Shown: positions 20,989 to 34,530, counted from the stretch's first letter. The stretch is DNA of 64,000 nt from Prunus persica (GCF_000346465.2 NC_034011.1:12572850-12636849), one strand, 5' to 3'. Notes: generated by a model not told the origin, from the letters alone. Translations and numbers: made by a program.

Positions 20989-23900
20989 AGAAGTGGTAAA
21001 CAAGTTGATAATAAGGTTGGAGATGCCAATGAAAGGCAAGAAGATGGAGAACATGTGGAGATCATTCAGCCACCACATGGGCAGCCCACAGCTTCCAACA
21101 AACAGTCCATCAATGGTCCTAGAAAGAGCACAGGCCCTAAGGTATCATCTAATGCTAATCAAGTTCCAATTTCAACTAATGCTTTTAGGCCTATTGCACC
21201 CTTTCCCAGCAGGTTATCAAAGTCAAAGAAAGATCAAGGCTTGGATGAGATAATGGAAAAATTCAAGAAGGTGCAAATCAACATCCCATTGCTCAATGCC
21301 ATTACTCAGATTCCAAAGTATGCAAAATTTTTGAAGGATCTATGCACTAACAAGAGGAGATTCAAAGAGCATGAACAAGTTGCATTGAGTGAAGAAGTAA
21401 GTGCAGTGTTACAAAGAAAGCTGCCTCCAAAGCTAAAGGATCCAGGTTCGTTTTCTATACCTTGCATAGTTGGTGATTTTAAGTTTCAAAAAGCTTTGCT
21501 TGATCTTGGTGCTTCTATAAATCTTATGCCATATCATGTTTATGAGAAACTTAACCTTGGTGAGTTGCAAGCCACTTCTGTGAGCATTCAATTGGCAGAT
21601 AGAACTATTAGGTACCCTAAAGTCATTCTAGAAGATGTTTTGGTGAAAGTGGAAGAGCTAATTTTGCCAGCAGATTTCTTGGTGTTGGAAATGGAAGAAG
21701 CACCAATTCATGACAATCAGTTGCCACTCATTCTAGGTCGGCCATTCATGGCAACTGCCGGTGCTATTATTGATGTAAAGAAGGGTACATTGACCATGAA
21801 TGTGTTTGATGAGACAATAGCATTCAAAGTGTTTGAAGCCTCCAAGTTCCCAAGTGATGAGCATGAAGTTTTCCATCTTGATGCAATTGATACTGTGGTG
21901 AAAGAAGCACTGCCAATGAGTTATTTGGAGCCCATTGAAGCATGCATCACACAAAGCATAAGGGAAGAAGAAGTGGACAGCTTAGAGGCTGTGATCTCTC
22001 CTTTACTTCTTGAGCTTGTTTGCAGCATGGATAGCTACATAGAAATTGGAAAGAGGTATGCAAACCAATTTGAATCATTACCCCCACCTACTAATAAGGT
22101 TTTACCTTCTATTGTGCAGGCACCAGAGTTGGAATTAAAGCAATTGCCAAAACACCTTAAATATGCTTATTTAGGTGAAAATGAGACTCTACCTGTTATC
22201 ATTGCCTCACATCTCGGACCAAATGATGAAAAGAAGCTTTTGAGAGTTCTAAAAGAGCACAAAACTGCAATCGGGTGGAGCATTGCAGATATCAAAGGCA
22301 TAAGCCCAACACTGTGCATGCACAAGATATTATTGGAAGACAATGCAATTCCTAAGAGGGATGCCCAAAGACGTCTCAATCCGAACATGAAGGAGGTGGT
22401 AAGGAAAGAGGTAATTAAGCTTTTAAATGTTGGTATTATTTACCCTATTTCTGATAGTAAATGGGTGAGCCCAGTGCAAGTTGTCCCCAAGAAGTCAGGT
22501 ATCACAGTGGTGAAGAATGAAGCAAACGAACTTGTACCTACACGGATGACCACGGGCTGGAGAGTTTGCATTGATTATAGGAAGCTCAACACAGCGACAA
22601 GCAAAGATCACTTTCCTCTTCCATTCATTGATCAAATGCTTGAGAGATTAGCTGGGCATAGCCACTATTGCCTCCTTGATGGATATTCAGGCTACAACCA
22701 AATCGCCATAGCCCCAGAGGATCAAGAGAAGACGACCTTCACATGTCCCTTTGGCACTTTCGCTTATAGGAGGATGCCTTTTGGTCTTTGTAACGCCCCG
22801 GCCACTTTTCAAAGGTGCATGATGAGCATTTTCTCCGACATGGTAGAAAGGTTCATTGAGGTATTCATGGATGACTTCTCTATCTTTGGTGATTCTTTTG
22901 ATCAATGCTTGCATAACTTATCCAAGGTGTTGGCTAGATGTGAACATACTAACCTTGTGCTTAATTGGGAAAAATGTCATTTTATGGTTAACCAAGGCAT
23001 AGTTCTTGGTCATGTCATCTCTAGTAAAGGAATTGAGGTAGATAAAGCTAAGATTGATTTGATTGCCTCTATGCCCTCACCTACTTCTGTCAAAGAAGTA
23101 CGTTCTTTCCTTGGCCATGCAGGTTTCTATAGGCGTTTCATTAAGGATTTTTCTAAGATTACAAGGCCTATGTGCAATCTCCTTGCCAAGGACATGGATT
23201 TTGTGTTTGATCAAGACTGTGAGAATGCTTTCAATGCTTTGAAGAAGATGCTCACAACTGCCCCAATCATTATACCACCGGATTGGAGCTTGCCTTTTGA
23301 ATTGATGTGTGATGCCTCAGATTATGCTGTTGGAGCTGTTTTGGGACAGCGAGTTGATAAGAAGCCACATGCCATCTACTATGCTAGTAGAACCCTCAAC
23401 GATGCCCAACTCAACTATTCCACCACAGAGAAGGAGTTGTTAGCTGTCATATTTGCTTTAGAGAAGTTCAGATCATATTTGATTACTAACAAGGTTATTG
23501 TTTACACTGATCATGCAGCATTGAAATACTTGTTAGCTAAGAAGGATGCCAAACCACGACACATTAGATGGATTCTCTTATTGCAAGAGTTTGACTTGGA
23601 GATAAAAGATAAGAAAGGAAGTGAGAATGTCGTGGCTGATCACTTGAGTAGATTGGTGCATGTATCTAACGAAGAGGAGGATTCATTGCCATTGCGTGAA
23701 AGCTTCCCTGATGAGCAACTCTTCTCCATTTGTGCTTTGAATTCTCTCAATCCATTGCCTTGGTTTGCTGATATTGCTAACTATTTGTGCACTAATGAAC
23801 TCCCTACAGGGTTATCTACGTTCCAACGTAACAAGCTTAGGAAGCAAGCAAGATACTACTTTTGGGATGATCCATATCTATTCAAGCATTGTCCAGACCA

Positions 23901-25055
23901 AGTAATTCGAGGTGTGTGCCTGAAGGTGATTTTAAGAGCATTCTAGAGTTTTGTCACTCCCACGCATGCGGAGGCCATTTTGGACCAAAGAAGACTGCCA
24001 GCAAAGTGCTACAATCAGGTTTCTTTTGGCCTACCCTTTTTAAGGATGCTTATGTTTTTTGTGCTTCATGTGATAGATGCCAACGGATGGGTAATTTACA
24101 TGCTAGAAATCAGATGCCTCTCACCAATATCTTAATCATTGATATATTTGATGTTTGGGGAATTGATTTCATGGGCCCTTTTCCTACCTCTTATGGATTT
24201 GAATATATATTAGTTGCTGTTGATTATGTTTCTAAATGGGTGGAAGCCATTGCCACTAGAACTAATGATGTTAAGGTTGTGATCGGTTTTCTCAAAGGAA
24301 ATATTTTTACAAGGTTTGGCACACCTAGAGCAATCATTAGTGATGGTAGCTCCCACTTTGTTAACCAAGCTTTTGCAGCACTCTTGAAGAAATATGGAAT
24401 CACGCATAAGGTGGCAACACCCTATCATCCTCAAACTAGTGGGCAGATTGAGATAAGCAATAGGGAGATTAAGCACATACTTGAAAAGACAGTGAACACC
24501 ACAAGGAAGGATTGGTCCATGCGTTTGGATGATGCATTGTGGGCTTATAGGACTGCTTATAAGACCCCTATAGGTATGTCTCCGTATAGACTTGTTTTCG
24601 GTAAACCTTGTCACTTACCAGTGGAGCTTGAGCACAGGGCTTATTGGGCAATCAAGGCCTTCAATTTTGATATGAAAGCTGCTGGTGAGAAGAGGAGGCT
24701 TCAACTCAATGAGCTGGAGGAGTTGCGACATGAAGCGTATGAGAATGCGAAGCTTTACAAGAAGAAAACAAAGCAATATCACGACAAGAAAATTCTTAGG
24801 AAGACGTTTGAGAAAGGGCAGAAGGTTCTCTTATTCAATTCACGCCTTAAGCTCTTCCCAGGTAAGCTTCGTTCTCGGTGGATTGGCCCTTTTGTTATTA
24901 CTAATGTGTTTAATCATGGCGCAGTGGAGATTCAAAACATTAAGGGTGGCAGCACCTTCAAGGTGAATGGACATCGGTTGAAACCTTACTTCGATGCCAA
25001 CTTTGATGCCAATATTGAGTCTCAAGCACTCAAGGAGCCTCCACCACTCTCTTAA
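20989..25055 (+). pseudogene. pol: Athila pol: protease, RT, RNase H, integrase, one frameshift
   Basis: The frame continues from gag. Protease active site DLGASINLMP is near 21500. RT begins near 22350 with RVCIDYRKLN, LLDGYSGYNQ, FGLCNAPATFQ and the catalytic FMDDF at about 22864-22878. RNase H (CDASDYAVGAVLG, TEKELLAVIFALEKF, YTDHAALKYL) covers about 23300-23640. One base is missing near 23905-23912, ending that frame at 23946. The integrase continues in the next frame (visible from 23889): the HHCC zinc region ([10 protein letters not shown]...CASCDRC), then the core with [18 protein letters not shown] and the Glu in [10 protein letters not shown], then a C-terminal region ending near 25052. 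All catalytic residues I looked for are present. With one TAG and one frameshift over ~5.4 kb, it is nearly intact but not autonomous as written. Confidence 0.9.
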
Positions 25056-26599
25056 AGCTCACCAGAGTTTGGATGTCCGGCTGAAGACGTGAAACTTAGC
25101 GCTTCTTGGGAGGTAACCCAAGGTGATGAGGAGAAGATAGAATATGTAAGGAAGCTTGCCTGCATCCTAATCGCTTCAAAGGGGAGTTTTTCTGAAATCT
25201 AACCTTTGGTTATGTCTTTCCCTTGTCTTCTTTCCTTTCATTTATGTGGCATTGCTTTTTCTTACACTCTAAACATTGAGGACAATGTTTCATTTAAGTT
25301 TGGGGGGAAGGATTTAGTTATGTTCTTTCAAATTGTCAAATTTTAAAATTTTGAGTGTGTCTAATGGCCAAAAACGCAGGATTTTGTGTCTTGTTTCGTT
25401 ATCATTCCGAACACCTATGATAAGACTTGGATCTAATACTAATATGGTTTCTCATAAATTGATAGTCATTGTTTAAGGACTTTGTGTGGTTCTGAGTTAA
25501 CTCTGTCTTGCATGCCATCCTTGCACTTATTGAGCACTTTGCCGAGTTAGTCCAATTTCTTGCTACTTGGAGACGATATGCAATTCTACTTATCTCAGAT
25601 CTTGGTTTCGTACTCTAGAACTTATTTGAATATCTCTTGAAACATTTTGTTGCCATACAATGCTTAGGAAGTGATTTAGGCCATGTTTGAACCGTTTGAG
25701 CTTTTCTAACAATCCCTCTACATGTATTCATCCCTAGTCAACCCATTTGAGCCTACGTTAAGCCTTTCTTTGTGTAAACCATTCTTACCATAATGAACCT
25801 CTGTTTTCTTATTCTTACTTATTCTATGAGAAATTAAAGTTATCTTCAAAAGAGAGTTATAAAGAATGCAAGGTTTTTGGAGCAAAAGTGAATCATTAGT
25901 GCCATAACCCAAGTGTTGAAAAGAAATAAATTTGGGGGTATTGGTAACTAATCAAAAGAGGTAATGAAGTGTGACCAATGTAGTAACGGCCCTAGGGTGT
26001 TATAAAAGAGAAGATCATGGTGATCTAGGGTAAAGAGCCACAAAATTAGGCCAAAGAAACAGATATGAAGGTGCTGAAATTATGTTCAAAATGTGCTCAT
26101 GTATGTGTTCCTTGCTTGTTACAAAGTTCAGTAATCTCTTATGCTCTTACCTGTGCTTTAATTGTGCTCAAAATATTGTATATCTCATATCCCTTCTTTC
26201 ATTCAACCACTGCCCTAAACCTCATTACTACCCTTGTAAAGTCCTTTTGATCCTTGGTATTGTATGGTATTACTGTGGAGAGCTGATTTGATAATGAGCT
26301 TATGGGGTTCAGAATTCTTGATTTTGCTCTAAGTGTGTGCGCATGTACTTATCTGAGTTGCAGGTGTTGTACTGATTCGGAATTCACACACTACACTTAA
26401 GGATGTCATTGTGAGCTTTGGTTACCCTTGAATCATATGTGGAACTTAGATTGTGATTGTTGTGTTTCTTTGGGACCATATACGTTGGTGATTCTTTGAG
26501 GATATTGTTTGGAAGGCTAGTTGCTTATTTCCTGTTTCCTAAATTGTAGTTTTATATTGTTTTGCTCGAGGACTAGCAAAATCTAAGTTTGGGGGTATT
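25056..26599 (+). other. Athila 3' internal region, no env frame; palindrome and internal PPT
   Basis: Some Athila elements carry an env-like ORF here; no long frame or membrane-rich frame is visible. 25273-25288 is the palindrome ACATTGAGGACAATGT, followed at 25296-25311 by the purine tract AAGTTTGGGGGGAAGG. The terminal polypurine tract AAGTTTGGGGGTATT lies at 26585-26599, directly before the 3' LTR. Confidence 0.75.
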
Positions 26600-28403
26600 T
26601 GATAAGCTCATAATTTCACACATTTGCATGCCTTCTTTCCTTAGTAATTTTTCTTAGCTTCTCTTTATTTTGAGTCTCTTACCTATGTTTGTGTGCTTTG
26701 TAGGTTAAGACAGCAAGGGGATGACATTTGATACAATTCATGCATGTTAAGGGCTGAGTGGCACAAGAGGAATATGAGCTTAAAGACAAAACCAATTTGT
26801 GCCACACTCCTTGTCAGTCCAGTTTCGTAGGTCATCTTGCAGGCCTCATTTCAGTAATTTACATAGGTCGGATGAGGAGATATCCTTGATAGACATTGTT
26901 CCAATGGGTGTCTATTATAACATATCCAAATTTCAGCCCAATTGGATAAATCTGGAGCCCTCAACACGTCAAAGACTGAACCAAGCTCATAGAAATGTCA
27001 TGTTGGCTGCCATCACATTTAATGTGGCTACATCCCTAGAGCCATGTGCTACACATGGGCAGCCATACATGGGAGTCAAATCAGCTCAGAAGCTCAGAAA
27101 GATGAACAAAAGTCAAGCTTTCCATAAAGAAACCATACCAAAACATGTATTTGTCAGCTGGAGCAGTTGGCAAGTATGGGCATCTGGAGCAGTTGGGAGC
27201 AGCTAAGAGAGGTGTGCTTCACCAGCTAAAGGGGAGCACGAAATTTCACTCTATAAAGAGAGAGCAGACACACACATTCACTTCATCCATTACTCTCATA
27301 CACACATTCAGATTCACCACAAAGAGAGAAGAGAGCTTGGAGCTGTCAAGGGAGGTTGGAGCTGTCCTGGGAACTTCCTTGCTGCCATCATCTAGTTCTT
27401 CTCCTCTCTTTATCCTATCTATGTATTTCTTATTTTATGTATTCATAGTTGTGTCTAACTAATCCATTTAGTTAGGGCTTAGGATGAAGCCCTAGTCATG
27501 AATATTCAATGTTATGGATGATTTTATGGTTAATTGATTTCCTTGCTTTTATTATCAAGTTGTTAATCTCCAGTTTATTATGTGCTTGATGTATATGTTT
27601 TCTTGGAGTAGCTAACTAGGATTTTATGCATCTAGCACAGGTTGGAAAGGGGTTTAGATTCACCAATTCTACTCTCCTTTCACAAGCAACACTTGAATGG
27701 CCTAAGAATCATTCAAGGGGTTAATAACCATAGGTTGACTAGGACAGATACCATGTTCTAGGACTTGTGTGATTATCATATTCTCAAGGAGCTTAATGAC
27801 TCTTGTATGCTTTATTCTAAGTAGATACCATGCTTAGGTTGCATATTAGAGATCACGTGTTGTGTAGATACCATGCATAATCACATGCCTTAGGAGAATC
27901 ATGCATCCTGCACCTAGATACCATAGGCTTGTATGCGATGATCTATTGTTGATGAAGCTTGAGTCAATTTCTATGCATTCATAACTTGGATAAGAAAACT
28001 AGTGGTGGATTCCAAGGCTCTAACACCTTTCAATCATTGTTTCACAACTTGTTGATTGCTGCCAGTGTTTACTTTCGAGCACTTTCATTTCACTTTCTTG
28101 TTTTCATTTCAACAACAAAACCCCCCATTTCGAGTGCGTGTGTGGTGCTAGGATTCTGTCCTAGACCTTGACTAATTACCAAGAGGCATTGTTGAATTTG
28201 ACCTTGCCTTTAGCTAGTTAGTCAGTTTCTTTGTTCTTTGTTTTTCTAGCATTCTAAGTAATTTAACTTGGAACCAAGTTACCATTCTCCGTGGGATCGA
28301 CCTCGTATTTACATAAGCTATACTATAAACGGTTCGTGCACTTGCGAGAATTAAAGTTGCTGTTTTTAATAACTCATTTTAGTTGTTAAGAATTGGCGCA
28401 ACA
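26600..28403 (+). repeat. Athila 3' LTR (1804 bp)
   Basis: Same start and end as the 5' LTR. Small differences occur, for example around 26850-26900 (ATTTACATAGG against AATGACACAGG) and one extra pair of bases near 28318. It ends at 28403 before GAGAA. Confidence 0.95.
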
Positions 28404-30618
28404 GAGAACAAAGAAGAGTTGGTCTTTCTTTCAGAAAAGCAAGGAAAAGACCTCCATGAAAACTGATTATTGATGGTTTATTGATGGTTCTGCTCTGTCA
28501 GAACAGATAACTTCCCTCTTTTTCTTTGCATTTAAAATAAGAGATCTTTCTTTTTGGAAAATTTTGCCGCCTATTATTAAAAGATTAGAAACCCCACTCC
28601 AGCATTTCCTATAAGTATGAGAGAAGGTGAACAGATCAAAGGGTAGCCAAAAAATCAATCAAAAACAAAAACTCAAAATGATCACTTGATCTCAAAAGCC
28701 TTCAAAACACTGAAGCAACCAAAAGCTTATTGAGCCACAAGAAACAAGTAAGCTATAATTCAGAATCTCTAACTTCAGTTCAGTTTCAGAGAAATAGTCA
28801 TTCAAAGCGAGATTTCTCTCATTACAAATTTAGTTAAGCATAAACCAAATCAAGCAGAGTTCGGATTTTACAATTATGAAAACCTCAACAAATTTATGGA
28901 GAGCCCTGATCAATCAAAACAGGTACTACAGTGCAGTTCTAGCTCAGTAATCATCAAATCCAGCCACTTCTGCCCCTTCCATACTAAAGAGGTCCCAATT
29001 CTGCCGATTCAAAAAACCCTCCAGGGCTTGAAATAGATTAAAGTCTTGCCAAACTCGAACGTTGGTATCGATTTACAGTTGAAACTTGATAGTTGAAGGT
29101 GTTGAAAGTCCAGTCCAGTACAGACATACCCAGTCCAGCCTGGATAAGAAGCATTTATCCAGGCAGAAACTGAAGTCCAAGAGCTTTTTTTTTTTCTTTT
29201 TAGAGTTGGTCTTCCTTTTTTGAGCTTTGTAAAATGCAGTTCTGCCTAAAAAAAGTTCACTTTCTTATCATTTATTCTGGCCAGAACTACCAGTTTTGTA
29301 TTGTGAAAAATTGTGAAGTCCTTACCAGTCTGAGGCAAGAAAAGAACTTACTTGGGAGATATTCCTCACCCAAATTCACAATCGCTTGTTTAGAAATCAG
29401 TAACTTAGGGCTCAAGTTATCTATTTTCAAGAGGTCTGCTAGGATTTTCATTGCTAGCAGTGACACGCTCACACACAAAAGAAAGTTGACTCGTTGACCA
29501 GTCAATGATTTTCGAGATAATGGGGAACTTTACCCTACCATCACAAGAACAAATATAAAACGGGTGAACACCTACACAAGTTGTTTTGACCTCCAAACAT
29601 GGGAAAATTTCTCAAGCCTGCAAGTACGCATATAACATCTCAAGAATGGAATGATAAACAGAATCTACAAAAAATAAAATAAAATACTACATGTAAAACA
29701 AAAACAAAAAAGGTAATGAAACTGACCACAATAACTTACAGCAACATTTAGTAATCCAATTAATGGATACAAAGAAAACATTGACTTGATTTTCTTTCTC
29801 TTCTGAGCTTCAGTATTATTAAACTGCAGCATCCTATCAAGTACCTACAAGAATCAGAAGATATTTTCTGAAACCCCATATGTTTAGAATAAATAAAGAG
29901 AAAAGAACATCAACAAAATTGTTAAAACATTAGTCAAATTGTTGAGAATATAAAATCCCACATCGACTATTCTAAGCCTTGCATTTCAATATATAAAATT
30001 ATGAACCTCTTTAGCCATTATCACCAAAGTACCAGAACGACCTCATGTCAGTCCCATCCTGGCTACAACTTCATATCATACTGAATAATTTATAGCACTC
30101 ATACTAAGGCTTAGTTAAAACCAAAAAAGAATAAATAATGAAACAACATGGTGCAACTATACAAGAAGATTTAGCACCTACTCACTCGGTCAGAACTTTT
30201 AACAGACTGTGATGAGAAGTTAACCTGACTGCCTGTTACATGGTCATTATTTTCATCATTCTCTTTAGATAAATAATCATCCCTACCTTCATCCTCTGAG
30301 CTTGAAGGATCAAATCTAACGTGCTTGCCACAAAAATCCTTATGTATGGGGGAAAACGATTCAACGCACTGAGAAATAGTGCTGAAACATTTGTCTAGCT
30401 CATTTTTCTCTGCGGATAAAAGTGAAAACTTCCTATCCTTTTTGTCTAAATTTGGTTGAAATGCCTTCTCTGATTTCTTTAGAGTGGAAATTTCTAGATT
30501 CCTTGCTTGCAACTGATCGCTTCTTAACAATGAAATCTAAATATTCTTCAACCCTAATATCTTTATTTTCACAAGTATCCATGAACTCAGAAAGTAGAGA
30601 TATCATCTCCCCACTAGT

Positions 30619-33093
30619 TGTAATGACCCAAACCTAAAATTCATATTTAATTAGTAATTAATTATGCGGAAAGACGATTTTGCCATTGGAATAAATTATG
30701 AACTCAAAGTTGACTTTTTGACTGAAAAGGAATTTGACAATTCCACATACACCGTTGCGTAGAGCACGACGAAATGAGTTCATAGACACGAAGTGAGCTC
30801 AAATCGGAGTTTTAACGAAGAAAATACGATTAAAATATCACGAAGGGCAAAACGGTAATTAGGAAAAATCAGATTTTTTATATAACCTCAGTTTTTCTCT
30901 CTTTCTCTCTCTCTCTCTCTCCCTCCCGCGACCCTCTCCCGCGCCGTCCTCCTTCTCTCCTTCGCAACTCTAGCCACCGGCCACGCCTGTGGACGGGGTC
31001 GGTACCAAATTGACCGGGACGACGTCCTCTTCCAACCTCAGCCAGCTCCCGCCTTCGGCCACCGTTTCAGTCGAGCCAGGTATGAATTTTGAACCTCTTG
31101 AGCTGTTCTAGCTGCCTGTTGGGTAGGAATTAATCAGTTCTCAGTGTAGCTATTGGATTTTTGAACTTGAAGTTCCGGCCGATTTTCGTCCTCCGTGTTC
31201 GGCCACTTCCGGTCAGTTTTTGGGGTAGGTTCAAGAACAAAAGTGGTTCCAAATATGGTGTTATACCTAGGATAGGAGTTTGGAGCCTTGGTTTTGAGAT
31301 TTTTCGGCGATGCGTAATCGCTTTGGACACCCATCGCTGTCGGCGCGTGCGGCGGCTCGTGGACAAGTGTAGTGCAGTGACATAGTGTTCTGATGCGATC
31401 CTTAGGTTGTCACGAGCGCATAGGAATTCGCGGATCTCAATTTGCATACCGTTTGAGCCTCGAACGGATTTTCCATATTGTGCGATTATCGGGTTCAATA
31501 CTGTTGAGCCGTTGGATCGTAATCAATTTTAGATATGTTGTTCTAGATAATTTTAGAAACATGTAGGATTTGACGGATCATGAATCGGAGTCCCGGATAC
31601 TCCAAAAACGCGAAACCCTAGGGCTAGGGTTTAGAAATTATGCGATTACAGGATTGTGATTACTCCGACCGTCCGATCGACACCAATACCCTCGGGACAT
31701 GTGTCGTAAATATATTGGACCTTCTAGCGGCATCCAGATCATATTGTGAGGTCATGGACCCGTGGGGTTCCGGATTGACTTTTTGGACTTTAGTGCTATT
31801 TGAGTCCCAAGATATCGCTAAACTACCCCACATGGAAGAAAAGTTGTTATGGGCATAGGAATCACTTTAAATTGACGCACGTACTTTTAGGAGCCGGGGG
31901 TAGGGTTTTTAATTATATTAATAGAATATTATGGTCATTGAATCAGGCACCCGGGCACTAGTTGACCCGCAGGAGGGACCTTCAAGAAGTCCAGCGAGCT
32001 CAGACTATCAGTGAGTGGACTCTTTGTTTTAATAAATGAATTTAAGCAGTTCAGTTTCAGTTATCAGCTGTTTTATTCTGTTAAATATTTTATGTTGCAT
32101 GCTGTCGAGTGAAATTTCCTTTAAAGAATATAGGAACAGATATTCTTGTTCATTATCAGATAAATGGCAGCAGAATTTTAAAGGTTACAGAAAGTTAATT
32201 ATTCATAAGATTTTCTTCAGAAACTTTATATTTTCTTAAACCACCTTGTACCCAGTTATTAAATGTTGCCTTCGGATTATATTTGTTGCCTTCGGTTTAG
32301 TCAGCATGCTTGACAGTTGCCCCACGAGTTCCTTGGTACTCGAACTCGTGTGGAGCGAGTAATGCGGATAAAGGTGGACTACGGTTCCCTGAATCCTGCG
32401 AGTTACGGCTCAGACTGACCTCGTCTCACTGAGATCTGCGAGTATGTGTCACCCATGGTGATGCAAGGAATTGACGGATATAAGGAATTGACGAAAATAA
32501 GGGTACACCTAGGTGATAGTTTAAACTGTTTTCAAATGTATATAATTATATACATGCATTAATTTCAGAAATAAAGAAAATAAGCTAGTTTGTATAACTG
32601 TTTTTACAGTGGGGTTAGTATGTTCATATGATATTTTCTAAACTTTGTTTTTGGGTCCACTCACCCTTTTTGTTGTTTTGCGCCCCCAGGCAGTAGACGT
32701 GCACAGGAATCCACCACCGGGCCACTTCCCATCTTCCGCGCCTTTCTTCTGATGTAGGATTTGTATTTTGTACAAAGATGTACTCCTTTGTAAATTCTTA
32801 GTAGTCGCTCTGATATTTTGCCATAGATTGACACTTGAACTGTTGGAATGTATATATACGTATGCTGGCAGTTGGTTGTATATATATACTTGTTTTGACA
32901 GGTGTAAACATTTTGGTATTGAGCCAGTTACAAGGGAAACTCTGCCGGTTTTTCGGTAGAAGTCAACCTTGTTATTTTTATCATGTTTTGTATTAAGGGC
33001 AAATAGGTCATTTGTGCCCGACATTCGCCAGGTGTCGGACACGCACAGGGTCTGGCTCGAAATCCAAAGTGGAATTTGGATCGGATCCTGTCA
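30619..33093 (+). repeat. Tekay 5' LTR (2475 bp)
   Basis: Starts TGTAATGACCCAAACC and ends GGATCCTGTCA. It includes a (CT)n tract near 30896-30920. Open frames inside are repeated in the 3' LTR and are not genes. Confidence 0.93.
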
Positions 33094-33096
33094 ACT

Positions 33097-33108
33097 TGGT
33101 ATCAGAGC
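33097..33108 (+). other. Primer binding site, initiator tRNA-Met type
   Basis: TGGTATCAGAGC is the classical plant retrotransposon primer site complementary to the 3' end of initiator tRNA-Met. It starts 4 bases after the LTR end. Confidence 0.93.
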
Positions 33109-33186
33109 ATTAGGTTTAATTTCCTGTAGACTTCGCACTTTGTGCATCCTCGTTTTCATGAAAATCTGTTTCATGTGACAGTAAAG

Positions 33187-34530
33187 ATGGGCCCTAAGCG
33201 TGGTGGTGTCTGTACAGGATCCCCAGCTCGGGCAGGAGGACGTTCCTGTTCTTGCACCGGTACCTGAGCCGGTAGAGCAATCTGTTGTTGGAGGTTCGTC
33301 TGGAGCCGTACCTGCTATGCCTCCGATGCAGGGAGATCCCCACTTTCAGCAGACCTTGGAGTTGCTGACTCAGGCTTTAGCCAGGACTGGGCAGCCCAGA
33401 GATCCCTCCTTGGGATATGCTGATCAAGCAAAGAGGATTGAGGCCACTGACTTTGATGGTGATGGTATCCCAGCAGTAGCTGAAGAATGGATTGAACGGA
33501 TGGAGCGGATCATGGAGGTCATGGCTATTCCACAGAACAGTAGGGTTACTCTGGCCACCTTCTTCTTGATCAAAAATGCCAGACATTGGTAGGATTCAGT
33601 CAAGAGGTGATATAGGGATCCTTTAACCATTACATGGCAAGTCTTCAGAGCTGCATTTGACAGTCAGTATTACCCACAAGCATACCAGAATTTGAAGATG
33701 CAAGAGTTTTTGCAGCTGGAACAGGGGATGACGACTGTATTAGAGTATGAAAAGAAGTTTCATGATCTGTCTAAGTATTGTCTTCCACTGGTGGAGGATG
33801 AAAGTAAGAAGTGTCAGTTGTTCACTATGGGGTTAAAGGCCTCCATTCGAGATATTGTGATTAGTCAGCGGTTGACCAATTTTGGTGATGTGGTGATGTC
33901 TGCCTCGCTGATTGAAAGCAGCCAGATGATGGCCAGACCACGGGGTGAACTCCGTAGGCAGCAGTTTGAAATAGGTGGTCCTAGTCAGGGATCATCTAAG
34001 AGAGGTAGTTACAGCTCGGGATCATCTAGTGGTCGCAGCTATGGAGGTTACCGACCTGGATTCAGTTTCAGCGGAGGATCCAACCAAAGTAGCAGTTCAG
34101 GAAACCGCTCTGGGGGTAGTGCAGCAAGAGGTGCTGGAAGACAGTTGCTGTCAGGATCTGGCAGGAGGAGTCGCCCACAATGTGCCAGGTGTGGTAGGTA
34201 CCATTCTGGACCTTGCCAGCAGGGCACTACTGGATGTTATTACTGTGGACAACCTGGACATTTTCGGAAGGATTGCCCGCTGTTCCTGCAGACTAGAGAG
34301 ACCACAGATGCGCCAACTCCAGAGACAGTTATGCAGGGTCGATCACAGGAGATACCACCGTTTGTGGAGGCTTCGTCCAGTGGTGGTGCCCAGACCAGTG
34401 TTGCCAGTCGAGGCAGTAGTCAGCAGAGGGGACATGGTGGACGTTCCAGAGCCACAGGTAGAGTGTATAACATGTCCCAGCATGAAGCACATGCATCACC
34501 CGATGTAATTACGGGTATTTTACCGGTCTT
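33187..34530 (+). pseudogene. gag: Tekay gag, with stops and shifts
   Basis: ATG at 33187 starts MGPKRGG, then a frameshift leads into the frame open from 33200. The gag core (EATDFDGDGIPAVAEEWIER...FLIKNARHW) is cut by TAG at about 33590 and TGA near 33608, both explainable as Trp or Arg codons changed by one transition. It resumes with YYPQAYQNLKMQEFLQLEQG. A Ser/Gly-rich segment precedes the CCHC knuckle CYYCGQPGHFRKDCP near 34230-34275. This is a capsid/nucleocapsid remnant. Confidence 0.85.

Larger units (their letters stand above)
17605..28403 (+). mobile_element. Athila-lineage Ty3/gypsy retrotransposon, near-complete
   Basis: Full-length element of 10.8 kb with two LTRs, a tRNA-Asp type primer binding site, gag-pol, polypurine tract and identical 5 bp target duplications GAGAA at 17600-17604 and 28404-28408. 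The two LTRs differ at only a small number of sites, so insertion is recent and it is the youngest element in the nest. RT of the Athila type (LLDGYSGYNQIAIAPEDQEK) and the Asp primer site agree on lineage. About 1.5 kb between integrase and 3' LTR has no env-like frame. Confidence 0.93.
17035..29570 (+). mobile_element. Solo LTR of a Tat-lineage gypsy element, split by the Athila insertion
   Basis: The LTR starts TGTTTGGGCC at 17035 and ends GGGTGAACA at 29570, flanked by identical 5 bp duplications CCTAC at 17030-17034 and 29571-29575. Removing the Athila element and one copy of its TSD leaves an LTR of about 1.73 kb. It is the inverted, diverged counterpart of the LTR at 40748-42461; shared stretches include CCCACGTGACT, GAGTTGTTCAAAC-like sequence, GTTGACCAGTCAATG and AAAACGGGT. 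No internal region exists between its ends other than Athila, so it is a solo LTR formed by LTR-LTR recombination. Confidence 0.85.

Noticed and set aside
29234..29505. Frames on both strands near 29.3 kb
   Set aside because: They lie in the Tat solo LTR; the matching region near 41 kb is the opposed LTR copy.
31130..33178. Several frames repeated near 38520-40568
   Set aside because: They are within the Tekay LTRs and duplicate each other.
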